A stretch of 64,000 nt of DNA from Macrocybe gigantea (taxonomy: Eukaryota; Basidiomycota; Agaricomycetes; Agaricales; Callistosporiaceae), in contig SJRY01000244.1 in the NCBI GenBank assembly GCA_011319805.1, forward strand, positions 1 through 64,000. Reading direction: 5' to 3'. The stretch's first letter is position 1. Each line of letters starts with the position of its first letter. A program made the position numbers and the translations under genes. Below are positions 1 through 12,200 of this stretch, in pieces. The notes beneath the pieces were generated by a model. It saw only the letters and a program-made list of their open reading frames with translations. It did not search any database and was not told the DNA's origin.

Positions 1-593
1 TGTTTCACCCTTTATGTTCAGATTTCGAACGGACTTACATCTCCCCGACGTTTCAGCCACTAAACGACCCTTTCGAAATCATACGATACGTTCTCTCATT
101 CGGTTTCAACTTCGCCGGTTATTCCGATACCCGAAATCTTCTCATCTATAAAAACCCATGTACTTGGCATTTGTAACATATAGAAAAAGTTACCGTCTCA
201 GTCCTTCAGCAGTCTCGCAGTCTACGACTCGTGTGGAGTCCTTGTGTTATCCGATCTCAAAGTGTCGCGCTCGCGTGGAGCCACCGTACTCAGTCTCGAA
301 ATCAGTGTCTCTGGCTTCGCGTGGAAGTCATTATCATCGAAACCCTTCCGAAACCCTCACTGAAGCCCTCGATATCGCGGGAATTCAGCTAAGTCTAACA
401 GCCTTGTTTCGAAAACCCCGAAACCGCTCGAAACCATCCATATTCACTTCGTTCCATTCCCCCTTTCACGCTACGTCCCTCGGGTTACTCTGTGACTTGA
501 ACAGCTCGTAGTTTATACAGCCTCGGATAGGGACTGACGCTTCCTTCATTCCACCTTGTTGGTTTGTAGGTTAGTGCTACCCGATAGTTATCA
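1..593 (+). repeat. 5' LTR of the gypsy element (3' part only)
   Basis: Positions 1-593 match 17472-18070 almost base for base. The LTR ends in ..agttatca. Differences from the right LTR are one substitution (g at 90, a at 17561) and five short-repeat length differences, in which the left copy is always shorter. The missing U3-side ~520 bp lie left of the window. A TATA-like stretch (tataaa) occurs near 149. The open frame at 158-511 is incidental to the repeat. Confidence 0.95.
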
Positions 594-596
594 TTT

Positions 597-616
597 TGGA
601 GCCCACCGCGAGGGGC
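597..616 (+). promoter_or_regulatory. Primer-binding site for minus-strand synthesis
   Basis: Three bases after the 5' LTR lies TGGAGCCCACCGCGAGGGGC. The leading TGG pairs with a tRNA CCA end. The implied tRNA 3' end (..GGTGGGCTCCA, acceptor GCCCACC) fits a fungal tRNA-Lys-like acceptor stem. The tRNA identity is inference; the position and TGG start are seen directly. Confidence 0.75.
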
Positions 617-1005
617 TAGTTCAAGATTTCAAGTAACCCCAACCGCCAATCTTCTACCTCGTCCACTGTTACCTCCCGCGCCCAGGCAGCCGCTCGCAGG
701 AGACAAACCCCGGGTCCCCGAAATCTCCGTCGATCACCTGTTCCGCGCTCCCGAGCACCCTCTCCTGAACTCCTTATTCTCTTCCCGACTCGCTACCTTC
801 ATCTCCCGAACCCTTATCCCCAGCCTCAGTCAAACAAGAAACGGATTCCGATCTAGAACTCCTTTCAGACCCGCTTTCGACACTAGACTCAAGTCCCATC
901 CTTATCAATCCAACTCCATCACAGTCCCCTCCTGAAAGAACCCCTTCCCGAAATATCCAAACAACTCCGTGATCTCCGACAATCAGTTCGAAATCTGTTA
1001 TCCAG
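617..1005 (+). other. Gypsy leader and probable degraded gag N-terminus
   Basis: This stretch between the primer-binding site and the first recognisable gag ATG has an open Ser/Pro/Arg-rich reading without a clear ATG. It could be untranslated leader or the start of gag broken by small indels. I see no other feature in it. Confidence 0.45.
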
Positions 1006-3020
1006 CATGTCTAACAATGAAACCAACAATCCCGCGTCCGGCGCTGGTGTCGGTGACCCCGCCCGCACGGCTAGTAACTATGCCAGCTCGTGGCCACTCC
1101 ACAGCTCCACGTTTCGATCCCGCGCAGCCCCGTGAGCTCTCCCGATACTTCAGAGAACTCGACCACCTCTTCAGTGATGCCGGAGTCACGGGTGACGCGC
1201 AGAAGAAGGAGTATGCCATTCGTTATCCGACTTTGCGACCTCCGAGCTTTGGGAAAGCCTCCCGGAGTTCCAAGGTCGCCCTTATGCCGACTTCCGAGAT
1301 GCCATTCAGCGTCTCTACCCGGAGCTGAAGACAAACATCGCTATAACATGGGCGATTTAGACCGGCTCATTGCGAAACCAGTCGCCTCGGCATCAGGACC
1401 CACGAGCAGCTCGCGGAATTTACCGCAAATTTTACACTATCACGAAGTATCTAGTTGACAAAGAAGAGATGTCGGCCAAAGAGCAAGCTAGGGCCTACGA
1501 ACGCGCGTTCCCCACGGATTTACAAGCCAAAGTCCGAGATCGCCTCGAAGTCAAGTTCCCGGATTACGATCCCTATTTCACCCACTCGCTTGTCGATATA
1601 CAAGATGCCGCAGCCTACGTTTTTAAACGGGAAGAACAGCCCGGAGCTTCGTCGGTCCGTTACCAGTCCATAGCCCCGCAACCCGAAGTACTTCAGCCGC
1701 TCCAGAAACCCTGTAAAACAGGAGGACCTTAACACCATCCTTGCGAGTATGACTCAAAACATCACAACCGGGATCAGCGACGTTCTCGTCAAGTTTATGC
1801 AGGCACAAGCCAATACTGGAGGCTTCCGACCCCGGGCTCCCGGAAACCGTCCGAGGGCTGTCATTTCTGTGGTAAACCCGATTGTCGCATTAGGGACTGT
1901 GAGACGGCCGAGAATTATATCCGAGAAGGCCTTATCCGCCGTGATTTCAATGGGCGAATCACACTCCCGACACAGGCCGAAATTCCGAGAGCTATTCGAG
2001 GTGCCACTATGCAGGAACGTGTCAACGAATATTATAGGCAGTATCCTAACGAGCGACCACGCGGAATTATTACCTCCAATGCAGACACCACCGGCCAAAT
2101 GCTCCTTTCCGTCGCAACTTATAACCCTACAGAGAATCCCATAGTCCCGAGCGACTCCACCTATGCTTATGCCGTAAATCCCGCGGCCAGTACCCAGGTC
2201 AACGACTGCCTGTCTGATATCCAAGAACGTATCCGTCAGCTAAATCTCGAAGCCCAAGTCCTCGCCAACCGCCGCACCGTTATGGATCATGTCGAAATCA
2301 CCCGCAGAGGGCCGCCTCGCGCAAACCGCCGAGTCAATCCCGAAACTCCTGTAGTTGCTTCTTCACCTCGAAATCCAGAACCATCCCCAGGTCAGCCACA
2401 GAATCCCGAGGCCAGTACTTCGGCATCAAAAGGTAAAGAAAAGGAAGTATCCCCAGCTCCTTCATCGCAGACTCTTCCGAGAATACCCAGGCCGAAACCA
2501 TCCGTCACGAGGGACCCATCCATCCCTTCCGCGATGTTCCTGAAGTTCGTTACGCTCCTCCCACCACTCGAAACTTTGCAGCTCCCGCCCCAGTAGCCAA
2601 ACCAACTAACAAGGACCCCTCGAAAAAACCCGCCTACAAGAACGTTTTCCCCGTCGTCGATAAGAAGCATGCAGATGAAATCTTCGAAACCGTTTTGAAA
2701 GGCACCACTCAAATCTCCAACGAGGCCCTCCTTTCCCTTTCCCCCGAAATCAGATCGAAGATGCGCGAGCTTGTCACTCCAAAACGGGTAGCTAACGAGA
2801 CCAACCCCATCGCAGTCATGTCCCAGGAGTACAGCATTCCCGAACCTGTGTTTCGAGCTACCATCGAGAAATCCCCGACGAAGATACCACCCCGTCGAAA
2901 TCAATCAACCTTAACGAACTCCCTTTCGGCATCGCAGATTCCAACGCCGCTACATATGGACAAGCCGCGCCACCGAGGGGCGCTACCATCATCGAAGACC
3001 CGATTTCAACCTACATTTCG
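1006..3020 (+). pseudogene. gag: gag and DUF4100-like region, frame-broken
   Basis: The capsid-like core (FRELDHLFSDAGVT at about 1150-1190, then AFPTDLQAKVRDRLE near 1500) lies in alternating frames. I see one-base losses near 1228, 1318, 1378 and 1420, three of them in C, A or T runs. A zinc knuckle at about 1858-1905 reads CHFCGKPDCRIRDC, a C-x2-C-x4-C-x4-C pattern in place of the usual CCHC. Downstream (about 2620-2810) is a KKHADEIFETVL / LLSLSPEIRSKMRE segment, typical of the DUF4100-like region before protease in basidiomycete gypsy elements. The product would bind and package element RNA. As written it cannot be translated in one frame, so it is either decayed or affected by homopolymer consensus errors. 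Confidence 0.8.
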
Positions 3021-3023
3021 AGC

Positions 3024-3500
3024 ATGAGCCGTGACCAGATCGATCCCGAACGCCTCATCGTAGCCAAAGAGAGTCATGCCCTTCGCTCTATCACATGTCT
3101 CATCGATCATCAAGACTATGTTGAATGTGTCGTTGATCCCGGATCCCAAATTATAGCCATGTCTGATGCAGTATGTCACAAGCTCGGGATCGCCTATGAC
3201 CCTACCGTCCGCCTCGATATGCAGTCAGCCAATGGCGAAATTGACAAATCGCTTGGATTATCCCGAAACATCCCGGTTACTATCAACGAAATCACCCTCT
3301 ACGCCCAAATCCATGTATTACCTAACCCCGCCTATGATATCCTCCTCGGTCGCCCTTTGACGTCTTAACCGAATCTCTCGTCAAGAACTACCGGAACGAG
3401 GATCAAACCATCACAATACACGATCCCAACACCAACAGACGTACTACGATCCGACTCAGCCCCGTGGCAAACCGAAATACATGATGCCAGGAAAGAAGAC
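3024..3500 (+). CDS. pol: Gypsy aspartic protease domain
   Basis: The segment has the retropepsin pattern: VVDPGSQIIAMS holds the D-x-G-S catalytic loop and YDILLGRP the downstream hydrophobic-G strand. It would cleave the Gag-Pol polyprotein. The open frame stops just after LLGRP. A continuation in another frame (DVLTESLVKNY) follows at once, so a one-base loss in the T run near 3357 is likely. It sits between the DUF4100-like region and RT, as expected for gag-pol. Confidence 0.8.
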
Positions 3501-3590
3501 GGCTGCAGTGGATTTTTTTCGCAGATAGAGGACACGTTAGCTGACGGCGATTACGCTTTCGTTGTTTCCTCGGACAAAACTCAAGACAAT

Positions 3591-5592
3591 TTGGACCTTC
3601 GCCTCGATTACTACGCCCAGGTTCCTGCTCCCAATCCCGTCTCTAATTCCGCTCCCGATACGTCCATTTCAAATTATCTTTCATCCTTATATCTTTCGGC
3701 CTGTGATATTTCCATTTCCCCGATTTCAGCTTTACTGTACGAGTCTAGTGGTCGTCCAACACGACCTCAGACGCAATTTCAGAGTGGTTTCAACACCACG
3801 AACACTTCCTCTTCCGATTTTGTTTATTTATATGATGTGACCAGGTGCGCTCCAGAACTTTCTAGACATACCCCTCCCGAATCGCGCGATACGTTCGCGA
3901 AACGTAAATACAAGCCCGTCGCCCTCAAAGTCCGTTCCGTCGTTGCCCCACTTCCCGATAATGGCAAATTTCGAATCCTCCGCGAAATCCGCGGAGACCC
4001 GCTTGCCAGTATGCCGAAACTATCCCCAAATCCCCCTCCTTTTATCCCGACCGGTCGCTATAACCGAGGATCGTCGAAATCTCGTCGACAAGGCCCATCC
4101 GAAGGCTTCCTTTGGCCAGAAGAACGAAGACTGATGCACCACTTTATGTGCCTCCAGAACGGCGCCTTCGCTTGGACCGACCAAGAGCGCGGTCGATTTC
4201 GAGAAGACTTTTTCCCTGCCGTCGAAATCCCTGTCATTCAGCACAAGCCTTGGATTCACAAGAACATCCCGATACCTCCTGGTATTTATGATGAAATTTG
4301 TCAGCTCATTCGTCGAAAGATCGATGCCGGTGTCTATGAGCCCTCGAATTCCTCCTACCGCTCCCGGTGGTTCACAGTCGTCAAGAAAGATGGCAAGTCG
4401 CTTCGCATCGTCCACTCCCTCGAGCCGCTAAACAAAGTCACCATCCGTCATTCCGGAGTTACCCCGGTCCCTGATCACTTAGCAGAACAATTTGGTGGCC
4501 GCCCCTGTGGTGCGATGCTTGACCTCTATGTTGGCTACGATGAACGACTCCTCGCTGAAAACTCTCGGGATCTCACTACGTTCCAGACCCCTTTTGGCGC
4601 TATGCGACTTGTTACGCTCCCGATGGGCTGGACCAATTCCGTTCCTATATTCCATGATGATGTAACTTTCATCCTACAAGACGAGATACCGCATCTTACC
4701 ATCCCCTATATCGATGATGTCCCGTGAAAGGCCCAGATTCCGAATATCGACGTCCCGATAACAGTTTCGAAACCATTCCACAGAATCCCGGCATCCGTCG
4801 CTTCGTTTGGGAACACTTTTGCAATCTGAACCGTGTTGTCCAGCGCATGAAGTATTCTGGAGGCACCTTTTCTGGCACAAAGCTCACGCTCTGTAGTCCC
4901 GAAATCACAGTTCTTGGACACCGTTGTACGCCTAAAGGTCGTCTTCCTGATGAATCCCGAGTTGTCGCAATCAAAACTTGGAAACCGTGCCGAGACCTCT
5001 CAGACGTTCGCGCCTTCCTCGGAACGATTGGTGTCATGCGTATCTTCATTCGAAATTTCGCTCATCGCACTGACGCCTTAGTCCGCCTTACGCGGAAGAA
5101 TGTAGACTACGTCTTCGGTCAGGAGCAACTCGACGCACAGGAAGACCTGAAACAAGCCCTTATCACTTCTCCAGCTCTCCGACCCCTCGACTACAAGTCA
5201 GAAGCCCCCATTATCCTCGCCGTCGATACCTCCTACATCGCAGTCGGTTACTTCCTTTGCCAATGCGACCCCGATAACCCTCGAATCCGATATTATAACC
5301 GTTTCGGATCCATCACACTGAACGATCGCGAACGTCGCTTCTCACAACCGAAACTCGAAATCTATGGCTTATTCCGATCGGTCCGTGCAGTACGCATGTA
5401 CATCATTGGTGTACGAAACCTCGTTGTCGAAGTCGATGCCCGCTACATCAAAGGCATGCTAAACAATCCCGATATAGTCCCCTCTGCCAGTATCAATCGA
5501 TGGATCCTGACGATCCTGACATTCCACTTCACACTTGTTCATGTTCCTGGCTCTAGTCACGGTCCTGATGGTCTTTCCCGCCGACCAGGCGA
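3591..5592 (+). CDS. pol: Gypsy reverse transcriptase and RNase H
   Basis: The frame from about 3591 holds an N-terminal linker, then RT. Motifs seen are VVKKDGKSLRIVHSLEPLN, LPMGWTNS and YIDDVP (the Y-x-D-D catalytic box at about 4709-4726). A stop follows YIDDVP at once. The next frame (from 4724) continues RT thumb/connection and RNase H (AVDTSYIAVGYFL, HGPDGLSRRPGD), so a one-base loss in a C run near 4722 splits the ORF. The hAT inserted after the GD codons at 5592, and the same frame resumes beyond it at 12780. The enzyme makes cDNA from element RNA and removes the RNA strand. The TGA and the hAT both disrupt this copy. Confidence 0.9.
5585..5592. repeat. hAT target-site duplication, left copy
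   Basis: ccaggcga lies immediately left of the hAT terminal repeat and is repeated exactly at 12772-12779. Eight base pairs is the standard hAT duplication length. Confidence 0.95.
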
Positions 5593-5890
5593 TAGTGTTG
5601 CCGCGGCTCCAACTCGGAACCGACTAAGAACCGGAGCCGAGTTGGGGCCAAGCCGAAGCCGAGCCGGATCGGCAATAACCGCTAACGTCGGCTCAGGGGA
5701 ACCGAACAGCCGCGGCTCGTTTGCCAAGTCGGTTGGAGTCGACTACAGCCGCTGAACTGATGGAGCTGGGCATTCCAGAGAAGAAAAAGTAAAAATGCAC
5801 ATTAGATTACGTGTATACTTCCAAGAATTATGGTAATACTAAATGTCGTGGTATCGTAGTCCTAGAAATTAGATGTAGTATTGACAGCTA

Positions 5891-8396
5891 TTATTTGGCA
5901 CGTAACTTTCGAGCTTCGGTGCGCATTGCCTGCATAAGTCCATCGTTAATCTTTTTTTGCTCTGGCGTCTCGTAACCCTGGCATAAGTCCGCAGAAGTCA
6001 ACTCGACTATCTCTCCTGACAGGCTGTCCTCGCCGCTCTCGTCTCGGTTCATGACGGCGCACCGGATGATTGCCGTGTCATCATCATACCGGTGATGGAT
6101 GCGACGCACGTATTTACCTCGGTGCTCGCCTCTCACGACCACTAAAAGACCGTTGTCGCGAGTTGGATGAGCCGGTTCAACCGTAACCCATTGCGTTGGG
6201 ATATTTTCCGACGTTTTGTAGTGCTGGTGTCGCAGAGAGACATTGCCGTTTTCATCGGATACAATCGAGATTGCCAGCTTCTTGTTGTATCCGCCGCCGT
6301 TCACCTTGACCCGTACCATACGACCGACAAGACGTGGATCGAGCAAAAAATGCTGCGCCTCGGATTGTTGGCTTGTGGAACTGGGATGCAGGCTGGGAGC
6401 AGGTTGTCGCGGAGTCAGTGCAGGGAGAGGTGAATAGGGCATCCACGCGCTGGGATTCCAGGCTGGGCTCGACAAGCCAAAGTTTGGCATCGGTGTTTGA
6501 CCACCTGTCATCCCAAGTGTGGGTGGGGCCAGTGAATGAGAAGAGCTTGATGCCTCGGGGTGATTGCGAGGCTTAAATCGAGGATTGCCATGTGGAAGGC
6601 AGGTGAAAAGTTTTTGACCGGACCTGTTAGATTCGAATCAGCAAGGACTTATGCCAATGCAACCAGAACTTACGGTGGATCAACCACGTCGTCATAATCG
6701 AACATGTAGTTTTGAAATGGGGCGGCGGGATTGAAGCGCAGAAGTTGGACAACTAATTTGATGCCGCTTGCAGTAGATTCATCGCATATGATGTCCTGGA
6801 CCATAGCGCGAGCGCCCTTCATGGAGTGGTGCTGCTTCGTTATCAACACCTCACGTCCCCTCCATGGAATGTACTCTCGGTCCTGCGTCGTTTCGCGCGG
6901 CGGTGGCGGGTTTAGCAGATTTTCTGGCTCAATAATCCTTAGGCAATTGATGTGCATGGAATACGACTGGGAAAGATATCAGAAATAGTGATAGAAATAT
7001 CGCAGGCGTCCTTACAACTAAGTTGCTCCCCATGGATTGTGCCAGGCCATCCGGCTGCTCAAGAAGGTGCACAGTTGTATCAACCACGCCCACGACCCAC
7101 GCCTTTTGGCCTATACGTGGTCCGCCCGTCATTTCAACGAAATTTCCTGCCACAATCGCTTTGCGAAGATCACGCCAGGGAACGTTGACCAAGCCCTCCC
7201 CATTTTCCAAATCTACTTCAACGCCATTCTCAGAAAGAGAGCGAATAGTTCCTCGCTTGCCTGAGGATGTGACGTCGACAATTTCCTGCTCTGCAAATTT
7301 CCACTCTGCGGGACATATGAACTTGGCAGTCTGGACCGCCGGATGACCGCTGACATGGTATGTCAGAAACGCCTCACTGGACAAGTGAACGTCAGCACGA
7401 GTCACGGAATGAGAGTCGAAGTCCTTCAACAGGAGTCCGTGTTCCAAATTCACACCACAAAGCTGGAATACTTGATCCTCCTCCATGTGCCTGAGCCGAA
7501 GGTGTAAGCGTTCGGGGAGAGCGGAGGGATCGAATAGCTTGGGGACGGGAGGAATAGTTGATCGTTTCCTCTTCTTCGGGTGGGGCGGATCGTTGAAAGT
7601 CAGGCGAGGTATCAGCAAGACACCTACGAAGGGGCCGGCACAGTTGCGGATTAAGCCTACGTCGCCCTTGTACCGGCCCCGGAGAACCCTCACCCATGAC
7701 CCGACTGTAGGAGTATCCACAGGCTCCAATACCGTCAAGGTCCGCTGCCAATCCTTTACGTCGATCTGCTTTGCGTTGATTTCCAGGGTACGATGAGAAA
7801 CACCTGGGATTATTTTGAGGAGCTGGCGGAGGGCTTGATTCATCGTTGCTTCTACATAGATGGAGCCGCGAGGTAGACCCCTATGGAAAGCAGCACGGAG
7901 TTGATGCTCAGGTTTGGCTGCCAGGAATAACGACATCAACGCCTGATCCTCCACGCCAATCTACACAGAGAACGTTAGTAGCCATCGAAATGCTTAAGGT
8001 CCACTTACGCGGCAAGGAATACGCCATAATGGATAGTCATCGTCTTTCAATATGCCCTCCAACGGAACGCCCACACTGATTTCTTCGTCCAGCGGACACA
8101 GAGACGTATTTCGAGGTTGATGCGCGTACTGTGCGATGCGCGACAGCAGGCTTTCAAAGCCGTCCTCGTTTTCATTGTCCTCCGGTAACCGGCGTGCGGA
8201 GGGACCAGTTTGCACATCAGGGATCGTATCGTCTATGAAGTCGTCTGGAGATAGAATAGTTATCTTGTGTCATTTCACAGAGTCAGTCCAGCTCACCAAG
8301 ATCGTCCTCCTCCTCATCATCACTGTCATTTTGGTCGTCCACCTCCGCCTCAACGTCGAAGAATCGTAAAGCTGCGTCTGAAACGTATCGGGGCAT
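5891..8396 (-). CDS. Spt5-like NGN/KOW-domain protein (hAT cargo)
   Basis: This multi-exon gene is read right to left. An acidic N-terminus (MPRYVSDAALRFFDVEAEVD, then a D/E run) matches the layout of Spt5. The next exons give an NGN-like domain (HRGLPRGSIYVEATMNQAL at about 7850-7900) and a KOW motif (GSWVRVLRGRYKGDVGLI). Further KOW-like segments follow (GNFVEMTGGPRIGQKAWVVG; RMVRVKVNGGGYNKK; LLVVVRGEHRGKYVRRIHHR). Introns have clear GT..AG ends near 8300, 7960, 6990 and 6640. Cellular Spt5 clamps RNA polymerase II and supports elongation through chromatin. Here the gene lies wholly inside the hAT termini and diverges from the transposase, so it looks like cargo or an element-encoded accessory. 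Whether it is functional is unknown. The ATG at 8396 was chosen because it precedes the acidic start. Confidence 0.8.
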
Positions 8397-8640
8397 TGCG
8401 GCAACTTTGAGTGCGGCGTAGAGGCTAAGAATCATTATCAGCATCCTGCCGCACGAAACCGATGGGTAAAATGATGGCAATGATCATTGCGAACGACGCG
8501 TACGTCGTGCAATGACTGATTTCACGCGTTCTTCTTTGCCTTTCATTTTTTTTCTCACTCATTTTCATTGCAATAACTATTTACTGACTACTAGAACGAA
8601 CGTTGACTTACCGGGAGTGGACGACCACACCACGAAGGGG

Positions 8641-8849
8641 GATGGTAGTAGTAGCGGACGAGGAGTGGAAGCGTGCGAAAGCGGAGTTGGGCGGCATCAT
8701 AGGGTAGTGGGAAGTTGAAACGTCGGGTATTGCCCGGGACCGAGTTCCCGACTCGGGCAATACCCGACGTTTCAACTTCCCACTACCCTATGATGCCGCC
8801 CAACTCCGCTTTCGCACGCTTCCACTCCTCGTCCGCTACCACCACCATC
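8641..8849. repeat. Long near-perfect palindrome inside the hAT
   Basis: Arm 8641-8736 is the reverse complement of 8754-8849 with about two mismatches, around a 17-base centre. It lies between the 5' ends of the divergent Spt5-like and transposase genes. It could form a hairpin in DNA or RNA, or be an inserted fold-back element. I saw no coding sense in it. Confidence 0.95.
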
Positions 8850-9258
8850 CCTCCTCATAGTGTACCAAGTTGCCATCCCATTGTAGTTAGGCGTCGATTT
8901 ACATTAGATAGTACCTGAGTAACTTGAATGTCATGAAATGAAGTGACTGTCTGAGAAGTTAACGGACAATGAGGAGGATAAATGGGTCAATGACGCCCAA
9001 GTAGGTCAGATAACCCGAACGCATGATGATAAAGCACCACCATACATGCAGCTTAGGGAGGACCTCGAGGAGGGGAACATTCAAGTACGTCCCTTGCCAG
9101 CATACTCTCTAAACGTAATCGAGCCTCTTATCTTTGCCATGCAGGATGTAGCATGCATACCGCATTCAATCCCTCCCGTCCGCGTCATCAGGTGGCATGT
9201 TCCACCTTATATGACCAGGCGAGCGTTTCGGACTTGTGCCATCTCCACCCAGTCAGTA

Positions 9259-12200
9259 ATGCCTCGCAAACCACGACGCCAAGCGACTACAGAGCCATCG
9301 ACGGATGCTCCACCAACAGTTCCCATCGATTCTACACCCGAACCTTACACTCCGGAAACTGAAGGTGGCGCTGGAATAAAGACAAGGAGACAGCGGGCTA
9401 TCCCTTCACGGCCAACTCACCCCACCACTCGTCTGGCAGCCCAGCAGTCTGCTCCACATTCTCTCCAGCCTTCTACGATTTCCTCAGCGGATCCCACTCC
9501 GCGTCCTATTCCGCCTGAGATCTTTCCGCCTCAGACCCTTCTGCTGCCTCGTCCCACTAGACGCCAAGCTGCATCTCCCCCGACCTTTCCTCTGGTGAGG
9601 AGTTCGACTATGGAGGCGTTGATGGCCAGCGGTACAGCGACGATGAAGGTTCTACTAATGCGCCACCACCGTCAGAGAGTCTGGCAACCGAAGCCGGCTC
9701 TTCACCCCTTCCAGTCGTCAATTTCACGGGCCCTGCGAAGTCCAAAGGACGAAATATCGCCTACGATATACAACACTTCTTCGATAAATCGGACAAGACC
9801 GTAGGCACCGTGTGCCTTTTGTGCAAGTAAGTCGATCTCAATAGCCCTGAATTCATCTCCCTAATGCTTGCCATATTGTAGGAAGAACGGAATCAACAAG
9901 GTCTTTAGTTCCACGACTTCGAACTCTCCCCTTCGCGACCACTTGTTCAGCAAGCACCGGGACGAGTACCTCAATGTTTGCGCAAGTAAGGGATGGAAAG
10001 TTCAGAGTGCCGATACAAGGAACGCTCCAGCCTTATCAGCACTAGACGCCAACAGACTACCTTTCACGCTCGAGAGGTTTCATGAGTATCTCGTCAGATT
10101 CATCGTCGTCGATGATCAGGTAGGCCCATAGTTTGTACATGACAGCCTGACACTGACTGTTATTCCCGTTTAGTCCATCAGCGTCGTTGAATGCCCAGAG
10201 TTCCGGACGCTGCTCCTCCTTCTGCGGGAAGCACTGCGCGATGCGGACATTCCTCATCGGACAAAGATAAGGGAATCGATTATGCAGCGAGTACACCGTC
10301 TTCTACCTGAATTAAGGCAGAACTTTGCGGTTTGTTTTTGATTTACATATTTCCGTCTTGTTATTCATCAGATTTTTCAGAACGCTCCCGGAAAAGTGAA
10401 CTTCACGATGGATATTTGGTCCTCGTCATCTTTACGCCCGTTCTTGGCTATCACAGCGCATTGGATAAGCCGCGACAGTGACAGTCGTGCTCTCAGTCTC
10501 GAGTGTTCCCTGATTGCTTTTCATCACCTGCGTGGCACACACTCCGGAGAACGTCTTGCTAGAGTCGTCCTCCCTCTTTTGGACCGCGTCGGAGTAACCG
10601 TCAAGGTAATGCCATTTTACATACAAGAAGTGCTAGCTCTAACATTTAAGTAGGTTGGACTTTTCACTCTTGACAACGCGTCCAACAACGTGACTACTCT
10701 TCAACATCTCGAGTCCCTCCTCCGACAACGCGATATCCCATTTCACCACCGAGAGAATCGTATACGATGCTTTCCTCATGTTGTGCACATTTGTGTGACA
10801 CATGTCATTAAGATGTTCTCGAGCAAACCAGAAGAACGCGCCAACATTTGTATTGAACCGTCAACATCCGATGCTTTTACCATTCCCCTTGACGCATCCG
10901 CGATCCCGAACGTTTTCTTGGATACCTCAGATCCAAGTAACGACCAAGATTTCGATGAGAGTATTCTGCACTCCATTCCACCCCCTCCTAGCTGGGATAA
11001 CGAAGCTCGTCAAACGTATGAGGAAGCCGTGGCTCGTAATCCGCTCGCCTTGGTCCGGAATGTTTGCTGTGCTGTGCGTTCATCTGGTCAACGAAAAGAA
11101 GCGTTCTTTCAAGTCATTCAAGATGGCATCGCACGCGGAAGATTCAAGGACGACGAAGGCCTATTATTAACCGTCTACGAGCTTCTCCTCGATGTCAGGA
11201 CACGATGGGATTCAACGTTCCTAATGGTTGAGCGATTCCTTTATCTCCGTCAGGTATGTATTACCAATCCAACTTGGTCACGGATTCACAGTCTTACAAT
11301 GAATCCCAAATAGCCGATCGAAGTCTTTTTGTCGTTGCCGGAACAGAAAGCTCTTCACAAACTACGTTTAACGTCATGTGAATGGCAGGTTTTGGTCGAT
11401 ATTAAGAGCATCCTCGAGGTATTGTAGCTGGAGCATTCTATTAACAGACTTTTTTCATTTATTCCTCCTTAGGTGCCACATAACGTGTACAATGTCTTAT
11501 CGTTTGAGCGGGTACCTACACTATGTGATACAATCCCTGCCATAGAGACATTCATGACTCTCTGGGAAGAGCTCCGCGAGAAGAAACCGCATCTTGGTCC
11601 TTTCATTGATGTCGGTTTGGACTACGCTATCAAGTACTACCGAAAAATCGACGATACCCGAGCCTATGCAATCGCATTATGTGAGTAGCCCATTGTGACG
11701 TGGACATTTACTGACAGCATTGTCTAGTTCTAAATCCGACTGTGCGGATGTCGTGGTTTCGAGTCCACTGGGAACGGGAATACGCTGACGAGGCTGAGAA
11801 AGCGATCAAGGAAACAGTACGTTCGGTTGTGTTTCTATTTGATCGACTGCTGATATTCAAGTAGATGATGGAATATCGGCGTAATCAACCAGTCACGCGG
11901 ATCGCGAGCAATGCCCCTGCTGAGCCACGTCGCGTCGCTCCACGACAACTCGCCTGGCAGAAACTGACGTTGAAGGTGACAGAAGGACGTGGCATCTCGA
12001 CCGGAACCCAGAGCGTCGAGGAAGAATTTCAACGGTACGTCATGGGCCCATTGCATAATATAGGTGAAATTGTTCCACTTCGATTTTGGCAGGTAAGTTG
12101 ATAAATATTGAATATTCGAATGACCTCTCATGAATTTATCCAGGCGAACGAAACGGTCTTTCCTACCCTTTACGCTATGGCACTCGACTATCTCTCTGTA

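Noticed and set aside
158..511. 117-residue open frame in the LTR
   Set aside because: It lies wholly in the repeat, and the counterpart in the right LTR is in a different frame after short indels, so no conserved product.
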